A DNA stretch of 64,000 nucleotides from Staphylotrichum longicolle (taxonomy: Eukaryota; Ascomycota; Sordariomycetes; Sordariales; Chaetomiaceae), in contig JAHCVI010000001.1 in assembly GCA_019096155.1 (NCBI GenBank), forward strand, positions 15,091,243 through 15,155,242, written 5' to 3'. The notes beneath the pieces were generated by a model. That model was not told the origin of the DNA. It worked only from the letters and a program-made list of their open reading frames with translations, and did no database searches. Shown here in pieces: positions 21,264-32,000 of the stretch; position 1 is the first letter of the stretch, and every line of letters begins with the position of its first letter. Made by a program: the position numbers and the translations under genes.

Positions 21264-21913
21264 GGCAATAAATGCAAGCTGAGCAGGGGAGGAGCACCAC
21301 GAAGTTTCCAAAAGGATGGATAAAAGTTTAAACTGTGGCCAGCTGTTTCAGGCAAAAATGCTGAAGCAAAGTCAACAAATGTCTGGGCGCGCGCGTTGTC
21401 AAGTGGAGAGGCGTTAATTGACTTTGGTGACGCGACTTTGCTGCCCCACCCCTGCAGGGTGGCGGCCCAGCGACCCGCCACCATGGTTCGGCAAGGAACT
21501 GGCTGCCCTGGCTCAGCCTGGAAGCTGGGATTGGCGTGGGGAAAGCTCTGTCCGTGCTTGCCGGACGCTGAGATGGACTCGCAGTGAACGATCTTGAGGT
21601 GACCGATTATCGCTGTATGGCTGTGCAAATAGAGAGACAAAACTACTGAGAGTGGAATAAATGATACAATTTCGGACATTGTGGTATCGCTTATCAGTGG
21701 TATTGTGCTGTTCTCGGCCCAGGTGCGTGCTGCGGGCCTCTGTCGCAAACAGCTCGAAAGCAGCGCCCGTCAAAACGCCAGTCTAATGCGTCCCTCTAGC
21801 ATGAATAGTCCAATCCATATCCGACCCTGCGCAACAAGAGCGGGGTGTCATTGTCCGCACGCAGTTAACTAGCATCTCCCCTTCATGCGCCCCCAACTAC
21901 TGGGCTTCTTCCA
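21264..21913. other. Intergenic between MGS1 start and ISA1 end
   Basis: Both neighbours are on the minus strand; this holds the MGS1 promoter and ISA1 3' region. No other feature was seen. Confidence 0.5.
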
Positions 21914-22773
21914 TCATACCATAAACGACTCGCCGCACCCACACTGCTCCTCTATGCAGCCGTTAGCATAAACCCCCAAAATAACAAACAGAACGGCACG
22001 CCAAGAAAAGAGAAGCACTCACTAATATTCGGATTCCGAAAAACGAACCGCTGGCTCAGCTTGTCCTCCACCCAGTCCATCTCGCTCCCGATAATGCTAA
22101 ACAGCGCCTTGCTGTCGATCAGCACCTTGACCCCATCCTGCTCCACCGCCTCGTCGAACGCCCCGGCCTTGTCGACGTACTCGAGGTGGTAGGCCAGGCC
22201 AGAGCAGCGCCGGGTGCGCACCCCGACCTTGATCAGCTTGGGGTCCGGCTGGTCCAGCAGCGCCCGCAGGTGCTCGACGGCGCCGGGCGTGAGGTTGATG
22301 GCCGCCTTGCGGGCGCGCAGCTTGGAGCGCGGGCGTGGGGCGGGCTTGGCTGGGCGGGGGGCTGCTGCTGGTGATGGGGTCGGTGTTTGGGCTTGGGTCT
22401 GGGCTGTCTGTTGTGGTTGCTGGGCTGGTGACGAAGGAGTCGCGGCGAATGCGGGCTTGGACTGTTGCGCCTCCTTCTCGGGGATCGACACTGGCGGGAT
22501 GCTCGCCGAGTCTAGCCCGGCGCCCGCCTGCTTCGGTGGCCTCGTCTCGTGTATCCGGGGCAAGGACGGAGACTGTATCAACGTAGTGATTGAGGTGTCT
22601 GGTGTCGAGGCATTGCGCGGGGCGGGTGGCGGCTGCGACGGGAGGGTGTAGGCCTGGAAGGCAGCGACGAGCGACTTTGGCGTTGTCGAGAACTGGCGCT
22701 GGCGCAGAAGGTTGCGGCGGCACGAGAAGCAGACGGAGGCAGTCCTCCTCGTGAGGAAGCTGGGCGCGTTCAT
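21914..22773 (-). CDS. ISA1: Mitochondrial iron-sulfur assembly protein ISA1 (A-type carrier)
   Basis: Two exons (22773-22023 and 21951-21914) encode 262 residues; the intron has a GTGAGT donor and CTAAC branch. The N-terminus is Arg/Ser-rich with RQRQFSTTPK, a good mitochondrial presequence and cleavage region. A long Pro/Gln/Ala-rich linker (about residues 40-150) precedes the HesB/IscA domain. The three conserved cysteines are present: one in RTRRCSGLAYHL, and two in QCGCGESFMV, which is created only by splicing to the tiny last exon. The family works with ISA2 and IBA57 in the matrix to make [4Fe-4S] clusters for aconitase and lipoate synthase. The linker is unusually long for the family. 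Unspliced reading would end in hydrophobic nonsense, which supports the intron. Confidence 0.94.
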
Positions 22774-23287
22774 TGTGTGCCTGTTTGTTTTGTGTCTCTG
22801 TCGTGTTTGTGAGGGGTCCCGAGGGCTGTTGTGCCAGACGAAGTCACTCTGTTGCTTTGCTCTGGGTGGGTTTGCTGAAGTTTGTCCTTTGGCGGGAAGA
22901 CGGCAATTTGAGTCCCCAGGCGAAAGCAGCGCAATTCCCATGACATGATGCCAAGCCTCGGCGCCGCCCGGTTTCCGCCGGGCCAATCACCGCCTCGGCA
23001 TTATGAATCGTAGCACGGGCCAACATCGCTGGACCCAGCCAAAGTTGAGCAACTCCTCGGCCTTGGTTCGATTCTCAGGGTCCAGCCCCTGAAACAAACA
23101 TTGCTGACAGACAGCCTAGAGGTGTGGTTTCACAGCAGCAACTGGGGACCCATACCTGCAACTACATACCAGCATCTGATCCCCACGCCAGTTTGTTTGT
23201 CTCATGCAGAATGGTATTATTGGCCACCAGTAACTTTGTAAACCCCACAGACCGCTCGTTTTCCCCAATGCAGGGAAGCCGAAAGTC
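22774..23287. other. Intergenic between ISA1 start and ARMH3-like end
   Basis: The ISA1 promoter region and the 3' region of the next minus-strand gene. No further feature was recognised. Confidence 0.5.
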
Positions 23288-25712
23288 TCAAAAGTGTGAC
23301 CACTCAGCAGCAACCATGGCCCTGACATCCGCGACCGCCGCCCTCGCCATCTTCTTCAGCAGCGTCCTCTCATCAGCCTCTCTGTACTTCTCCCAGCTAT
23401 CCAACCCCTCCTTAGCCTGGATGCTCAGCGTCTCGTAGCCCTGCTTGATCACCTCGGCCACCTGCAGACTCGTCAACTGCGACGCTCTGCCTCCCGTCTT
23501 CCCCACCCCTTCCCCCGCCGCCCCGCCCCCATCCGCAGCGAGCATCTCTTTGTAATGCGTGCTCACGTTGACCAGCGTGTCAATCGAGTTGCTCGCCCGG
23601 TTCGCGAGCCCATACGTCGCCCTGAACTTGACCAGCACCTCCCCGGTCTCGACGACCTTGTAAAACAGATCGTCGTACGCCGCCGGGGTCGGCAGGAACG
23701 TCTCGCCCGCCGACAGGCCCAGCGCGAGCAGGTTCACGACGTGGTCCAGCAGCGTGTCGATGTGCGGCAGGCCCTTGAGGTCGGCCGCGTACGTCGTCGT
23801 CAACCGCACCAGCGACAGCAGCGAGCGGAACAGCTCGGCCCAGTGGTACTGCAGGCGCGTGCGCGAGCGCGACATGTAGCTGATGACGCGCAGCAGGATG
23901 CCCACGCAGAGCGTGTACAGCCCCACGTCGAGCCGCCGCCGCAGGTTGTGGTTGAGCGCGTCGAGCATCGTGTCCATGACTGCCGTCGCGAGGATGCGCT
24001 CGCCGCGCACGAGGGGGAGGTAGGGCGAGCGCTGCCGGCACAGGCGCACGGGCACCTTGCTGTCTTCGCTGCAGATGCGCTTGCAGAGGATCGGGTCTTC
24101 GATGAGGAGGCGGAAGACCATCAGGTTGAGGTGGCAGTAGAGAGTTGTGCGTTGGGAGAGGTGCGCGTGTTGCAGGAGGTACGAGGTGAGCGAGATGAAG
24201 CTTGCGAAGGGCTGTTCCTCGCCCTTTTCAGGCGCCCAGGCTACCAATTCGAGGCTGAAGAGCTTGTTGGCGTGGGAAAAGTCATAGGTGGCGAGCAGGA
24301 CGGCGGCGTCTTGCCCAGGTCTGTGCATGTTAGCTTGCAGCTTGAGAGCGGCCGCTTGGAAAACATTGGTAACATACAGCTCGGCAAACATCTTCTTTGC
24401 CGTCTCGACATCATGGACGGGTTTTGGCGGTGGTCTCCCTCCTGGCGCAATGGCACCCAGCCCAATCTTGGTTAATGTACTCGCCAGAGTCCACCCCTCG
24501 GGTAGGTCTTCCTGCACGTCGATGTATTGCCCCCTTAACCGCTGACACGTCTGCCCGATGCTCTTGACGATGCCTCTGATGACCCGCTCATTGACAAAGT
24601 CGTTAAGTCGCATCTGATAGGGGTTCTGAAACTCGAACTTGTTGTAGTTGGCCAAGAGCCCCAGGAGCGTGAAGGGTGCTGTTATCCTGGGGTTTGGGGC
24701 CGATATTTGTGTTTGGATGCACTGCAGACGTCAGCCCTCACGCCCGACGGGTGCTTCCCACACGATAGTCCTTACGTTTATGATCGCCGGGAACAGGTCC
24801 CTCTGGATGAAGTAGGTGAGCAAGCTGGTCTGGTATGCCCCGGACGCGACTGCAAGTGCGACTTCAACCGCCCTCTGTTGCAGGTCTGCCGTGTACGTAC
24901 AGCCTGCCCTGTTCCCTACCCGCGACTCTTCTTGCCCGATATGGCCAATGCCGTTCGGGCAGCATTCCTGTGCGCTACTCCTCCCATTGCGTATCAGCGA
25001 CTCGAGCGCGCCCACGAACTCGGTGAAGACGTTGTCGATATGGTCCAGGCCGGCAAGAAGCTCGATTATGTCGGAACTTGGATTCGTGTACTTCTTGGCC
25101 AGGATCGAGACCATGAAGGTGCTCAGGGTCTGCGAGCCACGTCAGAAACTGCGAGCCCATATAAAATCTTCCTGGCGTATGCCTACGTCCAACGCATGCA
25201 GATCCGCCACGCCATATGGATGTCTGAGGGCGGCAGTTGCCTGCGCAAACAGCTGTCTCGTTTGGTGCTCGAGATGCAGCAGATCATTGGGTCCTATCTC
25301 GTCCAGTATCCGCAGTAGCGACGTTCGGTCTGGTCGGAGGAGGAAGAACTCCTTCCAGAAGCCTTCCGATCGGTCTGCCTCGTCCGAGTCATCCTATTGC
25401 TCGCGGTATGCCGGTCAGCCGTGGCTCGTTCGGTTCGGTTGAAGGTGCTGCAATCCGTTGTGGGCGCAGGACACGGGCACGACACTAACCTGTGTGAGGG
25501 GGGTTGCGGCATGTCAGCGACTGGAGAACCAAGACCCAAACCGGCAGCAGGGACATTGCGCAAGCTGAGGTGTCCCCCGCTCGTTAAAGGGGAGAGGGAA
25601 TGGAGGAGCAAAGGGGATCGGTTCAAACCTTGAACAACGCTTCGTACAGGCGGACGATCTTCTGCTGGAACACCTCTGGCCGAGGCTGGTGTGTGAGGGG
25701 AGACGGCTCCAT
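23288..25712 (-). CDS. ARMH3/DUF1741 armadillo-like helical protein
   Basis: Six exons (25712-25629, 25393-25187, 25129-24979, 24885-24776, 24721-24378, 24320-23288) give 642 residues with all junction phases matching. The starting segment RPEVFQQKIVRLYEALFK and the following EGFWKEFFLLRPDRTSLL are typical of the N-terminus of this family. LANYNKFEFQNPYQMRLNDF marks the central block, and the DUF1741 domain fills the C-terminal half. The human relative ARMH3 (C10orf76) binds PI4KB and influences Golgi PI4P and secretion; a similar role in fungi is inference. Two internal introns can be read through without a stop (between exons 3-4 and 5-6), but splicing gives the expected helix junctions. 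This would be easy to mis-annotate as a shorter, intronless gene. Confidence 0.88.
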
Positions 25713-26951
25713 CGGGGAAGCTCGCGTGTTATCGAGTCGAAGGCGGGATGTCTGGATTCAAGCGAGATCAGAGCGCAGAGGACAGGGCGGCCACTGATAG
25801 CGATAACCAAGCTCAGCCAAGGACCCAGAGGGCAGACAGTAAGCCACAGTGCCGGTGATACGGTGTTGATGCAGATCATCCGTTCCCAAAAGAGCTCGAA
25901 CACGGTACGGGTAGGGCTGAAGGCAAGTGGCAAACCGATAAAGAGTTCAGGATGGAATTGGAAAGCTCGTATTCAGTGAGAAAAAAAGTTTTAAGCTTAT
26001 CATCGGAGAGTGACAGAGTTGTGTGGCATCCAAGACGGTGTCCCTATTCAGTGCTGGTTCGAGCTTCGAGGCACAGCGGAAACAGGAAATTCACATGCCG
26101 CTGCCATGCATCAGCCGCAACCACAGCCCGGAATTGGCCCCCTTTGGATCCGACTGCGTTTGTTTGAGTTCTGCTGCAAGCGGGGCCAATTCAAGCTCGA
26201 AACATTCCAGGCACAACACACTCAACCCAAAGGCACAAGCATCTTGACACCGACAATAAATTCTTCTCCTTCTGCACGTTTCATAGTGGTGTCGCAGTTG
26301 GACACACCCCAACATTAACTTGCCACAACGACGAGGATCCCCTCAGAGTCCTCTTTTCTCTTCTTCTTCTTCCTCCCCTTGACAGCCAGTTCAAGCCATC
26401 CACCAGACCAGAAGGTAGAGAGATCTACAGTAATCAGCCCTTCCCCACAGGCCATGGCCGTCAACCGACCCTCTCTCTAACCCGCGACTCGGCAACGCCT
26501 CAAAGGATGTCTTTTTTCTTCAACTCCCCATTTCTCCCACACCTCCGTCTCGCTTCTCCTCTCTTTCATCACGCAATCACCCCCTCCTCAACCAAGTAGT
26601 TTAGAAGTCAACAACACCGCCAGCCCGCCTCCCAAGCTGTAAAGTACGAAAAGAGAAAAAAAAAGAGTCATAACGTCATCCCGGGTAAGCACGCCCGCCA
26701 AAAATGCAGGGAGAGAAAGAGAAAGAACACCGGAAGTAAGAAGATAGGCGATAGAAAACAGAGTGCTTGTGCAGGAGAAGCCAAGCAACTCAAGTGGCGC
26801 TTGGCAAAGCCATGTTTGCAAATGCCAACTGCCGTGAGATGCCATGCCATGCCATGCCACGCAGTTACTGCTCCGTCGACACCGACGCCCAACGACCACG
26901 CGCCCGAAGCAAGACTGGAGAGACGAAAGCATGAACAAGAATGAAACCTCG
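25713..26951. other. Intergenic: ARMH3-like promoter and 3' side of next gene
   Basis: Long non-coding stretch between two minus-strand genes. It holds a C/T-rich tract (about 26335-26560), a five-base tandem repeat at 26841-26860 and no convincing reading frame. Confidence 0.45.
26841..26860 (+). repeat. GCCAT microsatellite (4 copies)
   Basis: Four tandem copies of GCCAT, the last one imperfect, in the 3' flank of the minus-strand gene. Confidence 0.85.
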
Positions 26952-29060
26952 CTATATCCCCCAGCTCCCCCTCCTCTCCTGCACGCCCCACGCCAGCGGG
27001 CTGATGGCATTCAGATCCGGATGCTGCCGCGCCCACTCATAGATATACAGCTTCAGCGCCTTCCACCGGGGACACCGATCCTCTTCCTTGACCCCATCCT
27101 TGGCCTCGCTATCGAGCATGATATGCCCCGTAGCCTTGACCTTTTTCCTCTCATCATGATGCTGGTGCTCCGCCGCCGCACCCACTGCCTCCTTTTTACC
27201 AAGGCTCTGTCCATTCGTCACGGCGGGCCCATCCGGCTTCTGCCGCCCCTGCTCGTCCACTCCCCAGAGGTCCTCCATGATGACCTCGTCGTCGCGCTCG
27301 AGCTCGTCCACCGTGATGCGGCTGATCTTGCTCAGCTCCCCATCGTACTGCCGCGCTGTCGCCGGGTACCCGAGCGAGAGGTAGTTGTACACCTGCGTGA
27401 CGAAGTGGTCGTCGAACTCGGCTGCAATTTTCTCTTCGCGGTCGGCGACCGCCTTCTCCTTCCTGAGCTTATCGTCCAGGTTCTGCAGGTTCTGGAGCAT
27501 GTGCAGGCCCTTGGGCACGTGGCTCTTTGTGCGGTGTTCGGGCACCCCGCCGTTGTGGTTGTGGCCTTGGCCGTGGTGGTGGCCATTTACGCCGTTGGCC
27601 GTGATGGGAGGCACCGAGAGGGTGCCCGCGCGGGTAACGCCCTCGACGGGGGTGGGTTCCTCGCTGAGAGTGATGGGTGCCGTCATGCCGCCAAACTCGT
27701 GGGCGAAGGGGTCTTTGTTGGGTGGGGAATTGGGGAGCGGGGTGGTGATCATGGCGGGGCGCTCAGCCGGGGCGAGGTTCTCGGACGAGTCGTTGGTGTA
27801 GCAGTACCCGCGCCAGAGGCCGTGCTGCTCGGTCGGGTCGCGGTTTTGGTCATCAATGGTGGTGCCAGTCTTGACGTCCCAGAGGTGGTCGGGCTCGAGC
27901 TTGGTTTGCTTGGGCGAGGGGCACCGGCGGAAGACGAGGTCTTGCCCGAGCATGGGCGGGGAGGGCTTGAGGCGGCGCCGGTGCTGTTCCCGGGCCCGCT
28001 CCAGGGATAGGTCGCGCTCTTGCGGGAAGGGGGTGTAGGCGACATGGTGTCCGAAGCTGGTCTCTGCGGGTATTTGCGAGGCGGGCGCATACGGCATGTC
28101 GCCGGCCTTGCCGGACGGGGCGGACGGGATGTAGGGCATATAGCTCTCGCCGATGGGGCGGAGCGGTGGAGACTCTGGAGGAATGTACGGCATTGTGGAC
28201 TCGCCGATGGTGGGCAGAGGTGATTCCGCGCGGAGAAGGGGCGTGCATCCGTCCCCGATTGGGCCAAGCGAGCCCGACGACGGTGACCGCCGTGACGTCC
28301 AGAGCGGTGAGCTGGCGATGGATGTCCGCTGTGTCCTCGTCAAGCCCATGGCGTCGCTCGGCGGGCTGTCAATGCTCATGTTGTCGAGGTCCAATGTGTC
28401 GATCCTGGACCTGTCCCGCGACCTCACCCTGTCGACCATCTGCGCATGCTCCTGCATCTCCTTGAACGCCCAGCTAATGTCCTCCTCAGACGAGTTCCGC
28501 CGCGAGTGCAGGGGGTTCCACGGCCCTCTTGTCAACGGCCTTCCCCGTGGACTGTCGTCGTCTGAGCCCTCGTGCACGTAGAAGTGCTCAGCCCCACCTA
28601 TCCTCTGCCCGCTGTTGGGGAAGGCACTCATGGCCACTTCCTGGAGCTTCCTCTGCGCATCGCGGGCCACCAGGTCGAAGACGCCGCCGGCGATCTCGTC
28701 ATCGCACGACTCCCGCCGCCCGTGGCCCTTTGGTGGTGGCAGGTCATCTTGTGCTGCTCCGTGGTCGAACCGCTTCCGGGCTTTGGGGGCGTAAATGTGG
28801 TTTGTGTAGGGAGTAATGTCGGTCTTGTCGGTGTGCTTGGTCGCGGGGCCTTCATCGCCGGCTCGTCTGGAACGGCGCACTGAGGACTCGACTAATTGGG
28901 GAGCAAACTTGCGCTTTTCTCGGGGCGGAGGGGATGGTGAGCGCGGTGACGGGCTCGGTGTCAGCTCCCCCGCCGGTATTGTCTTGCGGTACCGCTCAAA
29001 GGTGGTCTCGATGGGGATAGGAGCAAACCGCGCCCGCGGTCGCTCCTTTGCATTGGCCAT
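26952..29060 (-). CDS. Disordered fungal protein with a conserved-looking C-terminal domain, function unknown
   Basis: Single exon, 702 residues from the ATG at 29060; the open frame continues upstream but without a good start context. The first 520 residues are Pro/Ser/Arg-rich and probably disordered, with repeated IGES-PYIP motifs around residues 285-330 (TIGESTMPYIPPESPP, PIGESYMPYIPSAPS). From about residue 570 the composition changes to an ordered helical part, with HMLQNLQNLDDKLRKE (coiled-coil-like) then FDDHFVTQVYNYLSLGYPATARQYDGEL. The end, RWKALKLYIYEWARQHPDLNAISPL, is also helix-like. No known domain could be named. Both neighbours are on separate transcription units, so context gives no hint. 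Confidence 0.75.
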   Translation of the reverse strand: MANAKERPRARFAPIPIETTFERYRKTIPAGELTPSPSPRSPSPPPREKRKFAPQLVESSVRRSRRAGDEGPATKHTDKTDITPYTNHIYAPKARKRFDHGAAQDDLPPPKGHGRRESCDDEIAGGVFDLVARDAQRKLQEVAMSAFPNSGQRIGGAEHFYVHEGSDDDSPRGRPLTRGPWNPLHSRRNSSEEDISWAFKEMQEHAQMVDRVRSRDRSRIDTLDLDNMSIDSPPSDAMGLTRTQRTSIASSPLWTSRRSPSSGSLGPIGDGCTPLLRAESPLPTIGESTMPYIPPESPPLRPIGESYMPYIPSAPSGKAGDMPYAPASQIPAETSFGHHVAYTPFPQERDLSLERAREQHRRRLKPSPPMLGQDLVFRRCPSPKQTKLEPDHLWDVKTGTTIDDQNRDPTEQHGLWRGYCYTNDSSENLAPAERPAMITTPLPNSPPNKDPFAHEFGGMTAPITLSEEPTPVEGVTRAGTLSVPPITANGVNGHHHGQGHNHNGGVPEHRTKSHVPKGLHMLQNLQNLDDKLRKEKAVADREEKIAAEFDDHFVTQVYNYLSLGYPATARQYDGELSKISRITVDELERDDEVIMEDLWGVDEQGRQKPDGPAVTNGQSLGKKEAVGAAAEHQHHDERKKVKATGHIMLDSEAKDGVKEEDRCPRWKALKLYIYEWARQHPDLNAISPLAWGVQERRGSWGI

Positions 29061-32000
29061 TCCGGTTTGTGACTCGAGGTCCGGGGTTGTTACACCATGA
29101 GCGAATGGGATCGATTCTTGGGTTGATCGGTGGGTGATTTGAACTTTCGTGGTCGTGGAATTGGTCGAGTGATTCTCGGCTTCGGACTGACTGCTTTCGG
29201 GCAACTCTCGCTCGTCTTGAGGAGTGCCAATGGAACGCTGCACAACCACCACTTTCTGGAATGCAGCTGTTTGGGCGGAAAGAAGGTTCGGTTCGTCTGC
29301 TCCTGGGCGCCAGCAAAGCACTGAAGTGGTTTTGTACCCTATCTTGACTGTCGTGCCAGGACCAGGGAACGGGAGTGGGGGACCAGGCGGGAGCGGTCAC
29401 AAGAGCTGAGTGCAGGTATCGCAACATCGCTAGCAGCTAACGCCAGCGCTTTACCGCTGCTCTCCAGCGCCAAGTGGGATGGCTGGTGGGGTTAACGCAG
29501 AGTAGCTGCACCGTGTGAGGCAGTGTGCCTGGACGCAGCCGGATGCCGCGTGACCCACTTCCCGCGTGTTCTACCTCGTGTCTTGAGGCAGGCCCGATCA
29601 AAGGGGCAAAAAGCTTTCTCAGGTTGGCTGTGGCTGGCCATTGGAAATGCGCAAAACCGGGCACAGGAGGATGCGTCTTGCCCTCCTCAACACCTGACGA
29701 CTGGGGCACAGAGACCGAGGCGTGTGTGACACAAAGGGGCGGCTTCCTCAATTGAACCGTGGGTGTCCCCTATGCACACTGTACATCTACCTTGAACCAC
29801 GTTAGTTTAGGGCAGATCCTTCCAGGGCATCCGAGCGGGGACCTGCAATCTGCAACACTCGCGGTTGCGACTGTGGGAAACGGACACCGATCAAGCTGGC
29901 TGACATCATCGCACACAGCACAGTGTTCGGGTCAGGGAATACACCAAACGGCCCCGAGTGCAGATCAGTAGCTAATAATCCAAGACTGTCATCTGAACGG
30001 ATTGGACTTTCTAAATGTGATTCATGCTGCTCACAGACCCAATGGGCAACCACAAACGGTCCCGGGCCCTTTTGAGAGGCCACCGGACTCCCGGGGACGT
30101 CGGTCTGGGCCGGTGCTTTCCAGATGTGTTGGGGCTGGGGCCAGCAGCCCACCGTCGCTCTTTCTGTCAGCCACGGCCATTTTTTTGGTCAAGTGACGTT
30201 GCCCGGCGTTGTGCGCCCGGCTCCCGTGCCTTAGCAAATCGAAACAGGCAATCTCAGGGTCCCAGGTCCTGTGGGGACGCCAATCGTCGGCTTTCCAGTC
30301 GCCGGGCTGCTCTTGTCCACGTTGCCTCGACGTTGCCCATCATCCCTTGATAAGGCGGCAGGGCGGGCGAGTCCATCACAAGCTTTTTCGTTTTTGCCAC
30401 CTGTTGATGGGCTGACAGGTGGGCTGGACAGAGGGCCGGGTTCAGCCTTCAGGACAAAACGAACACGGGCATCGTAAAGGACAGTCCTCGGAGCGCCAGC
30501 GCCCTAAATTTAGGCATTGGCCGCTGACAGTGTTCGCTTCCAGTCTCGACGGCGGGCCGGTCCGCGAATGGAGCCCCCTTGACGCTGCACGCCTCGACAA
30601 GATTTTGAGGCTGTCCTCTTCCGTCACGCTTGCGCTCACCTTTTTGACAACGCAATTCTACAGGAGAGTCCATACCTGTATGTTTGTCCTGCCACAGCCG
30701 GTGGCGGGGCTCCGCCAGCGCTCTCTTCAATGGCATTCCATTCTCGAGAGGAAGCGCCTGGTATCGGTACATACACCACATCATCACGCTTCCGAGGGAT
30801 TGGATGGCGAGAACCGTCCAAGCCCAAACCCCCGCGTGGGGCCGGGTGGTGCTGCCGGATTGCTACCCCACACCCCCGTGCTCACCGCTACCCACCTCGA
30901 TTGCGACCATTGACACCATCGACAAACAAGCTTCTCAACGTGGCAGGTTCTCGCCGCGACAACAACATGCACCTCGGCAGTCTCACGCCGCTTGGAATCC
31001 AGGTGCCCGGGACAAGCCTCGCAACAGCCCATCTCGTTTCCGACGCAGCTGAGGCCTCGAGGCAATGCTGTCTCTCGATGAAGCTGCCCCTGTCTTTGCC
31101 ATTCTGTGTGATCGAAACATGATCTACTAGCCACACGCAGCATGAGATCCTCTCGTGATGTCGTGGGCTTTTTATCCCCTGCCTCCCTCATTGGATAATG
31201 CCGCCGGTGTCAATGCACCCTTCCGTGGCCAACAAACATGGAGCCCCAACAAACTGCCGTTTGCCGCTGACTGACCGCCTCCCTTACCCCTTTCCGCGCC
31301 GACGCCCACTGCCTGTCGGCAATGGTCCGATCAGGGTGGGTGCCGGTAGGGTAATCGCATGCCGTGCGATGACAATTGGATGAAACCCTCCGCCCCCCTC
31401 CGCACACTACTTCCGTTCGCTGTTGCCCTGCAGCATGCACAGACAGGGAAAGTGGTCATCTGAACACTTTCTCAGATCGGAAATGCGTCTTGTCGAGCAC
31501 ATCCAGTCCTCTCTTGCTTCTGCACTTTGTTGCTCGTCCCCCAGAAACCGTTCATCACGGCAGTGCCGGCATCCATCGCAGTCGCCTTTACCCCAGATTC
31601 TTGGCTCCTTGATGTGGGGCACGATCGTAGGCCGGTCAGGGGCGGACACACACCGTCTGCACACTTGAGGAGTCTCGACCCTTGGCGTAGGCTATCTGTG
31701 CCGGGGTCATCCATACCATCTTCCAGGTCAGATGGTGATGGAGGCAGCGGAGTTGGAACTAGACGTCCGCCTTGCCAGCCATCGTTGCAGCGCCAGCTCC
31801 TCTGGCGTCCAAGATGCTCTCCCGGGACTTACGCGGCCCCGATTGCTGTGTGACAACCAGCACAAAACGGAGCTCCGATCCCCACCGACTGGACAACAAG
31901 CCACCCCCAGTTGCCCACGACTGTCGGTTCCCGTCTTGCTCAGCAGGCAAGCGTCAGTCAAGGTAGGACGTTGCTGTTTTCGCACATTGAGCATGACAGG

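Noticed and set aside
23065..23075. GGTTCGATTCT resembling a tRNA B box
   Set aside because: The flanking bases do not form a T-arm stem and no A box, acceptor stem or anticodon arm is found.
23555..24475. 306-codon plus-strand frame opposite the ARMH3-like gene
   Set aside because: Arg/Val/Glu-rich shadow; the minus strand carries clear family motifs.
30419..30913. 164-codon frame in the gene-poor region
   Set aside because: No family resemblance, mixed composition, and overlapping frames of similar length on both strands.
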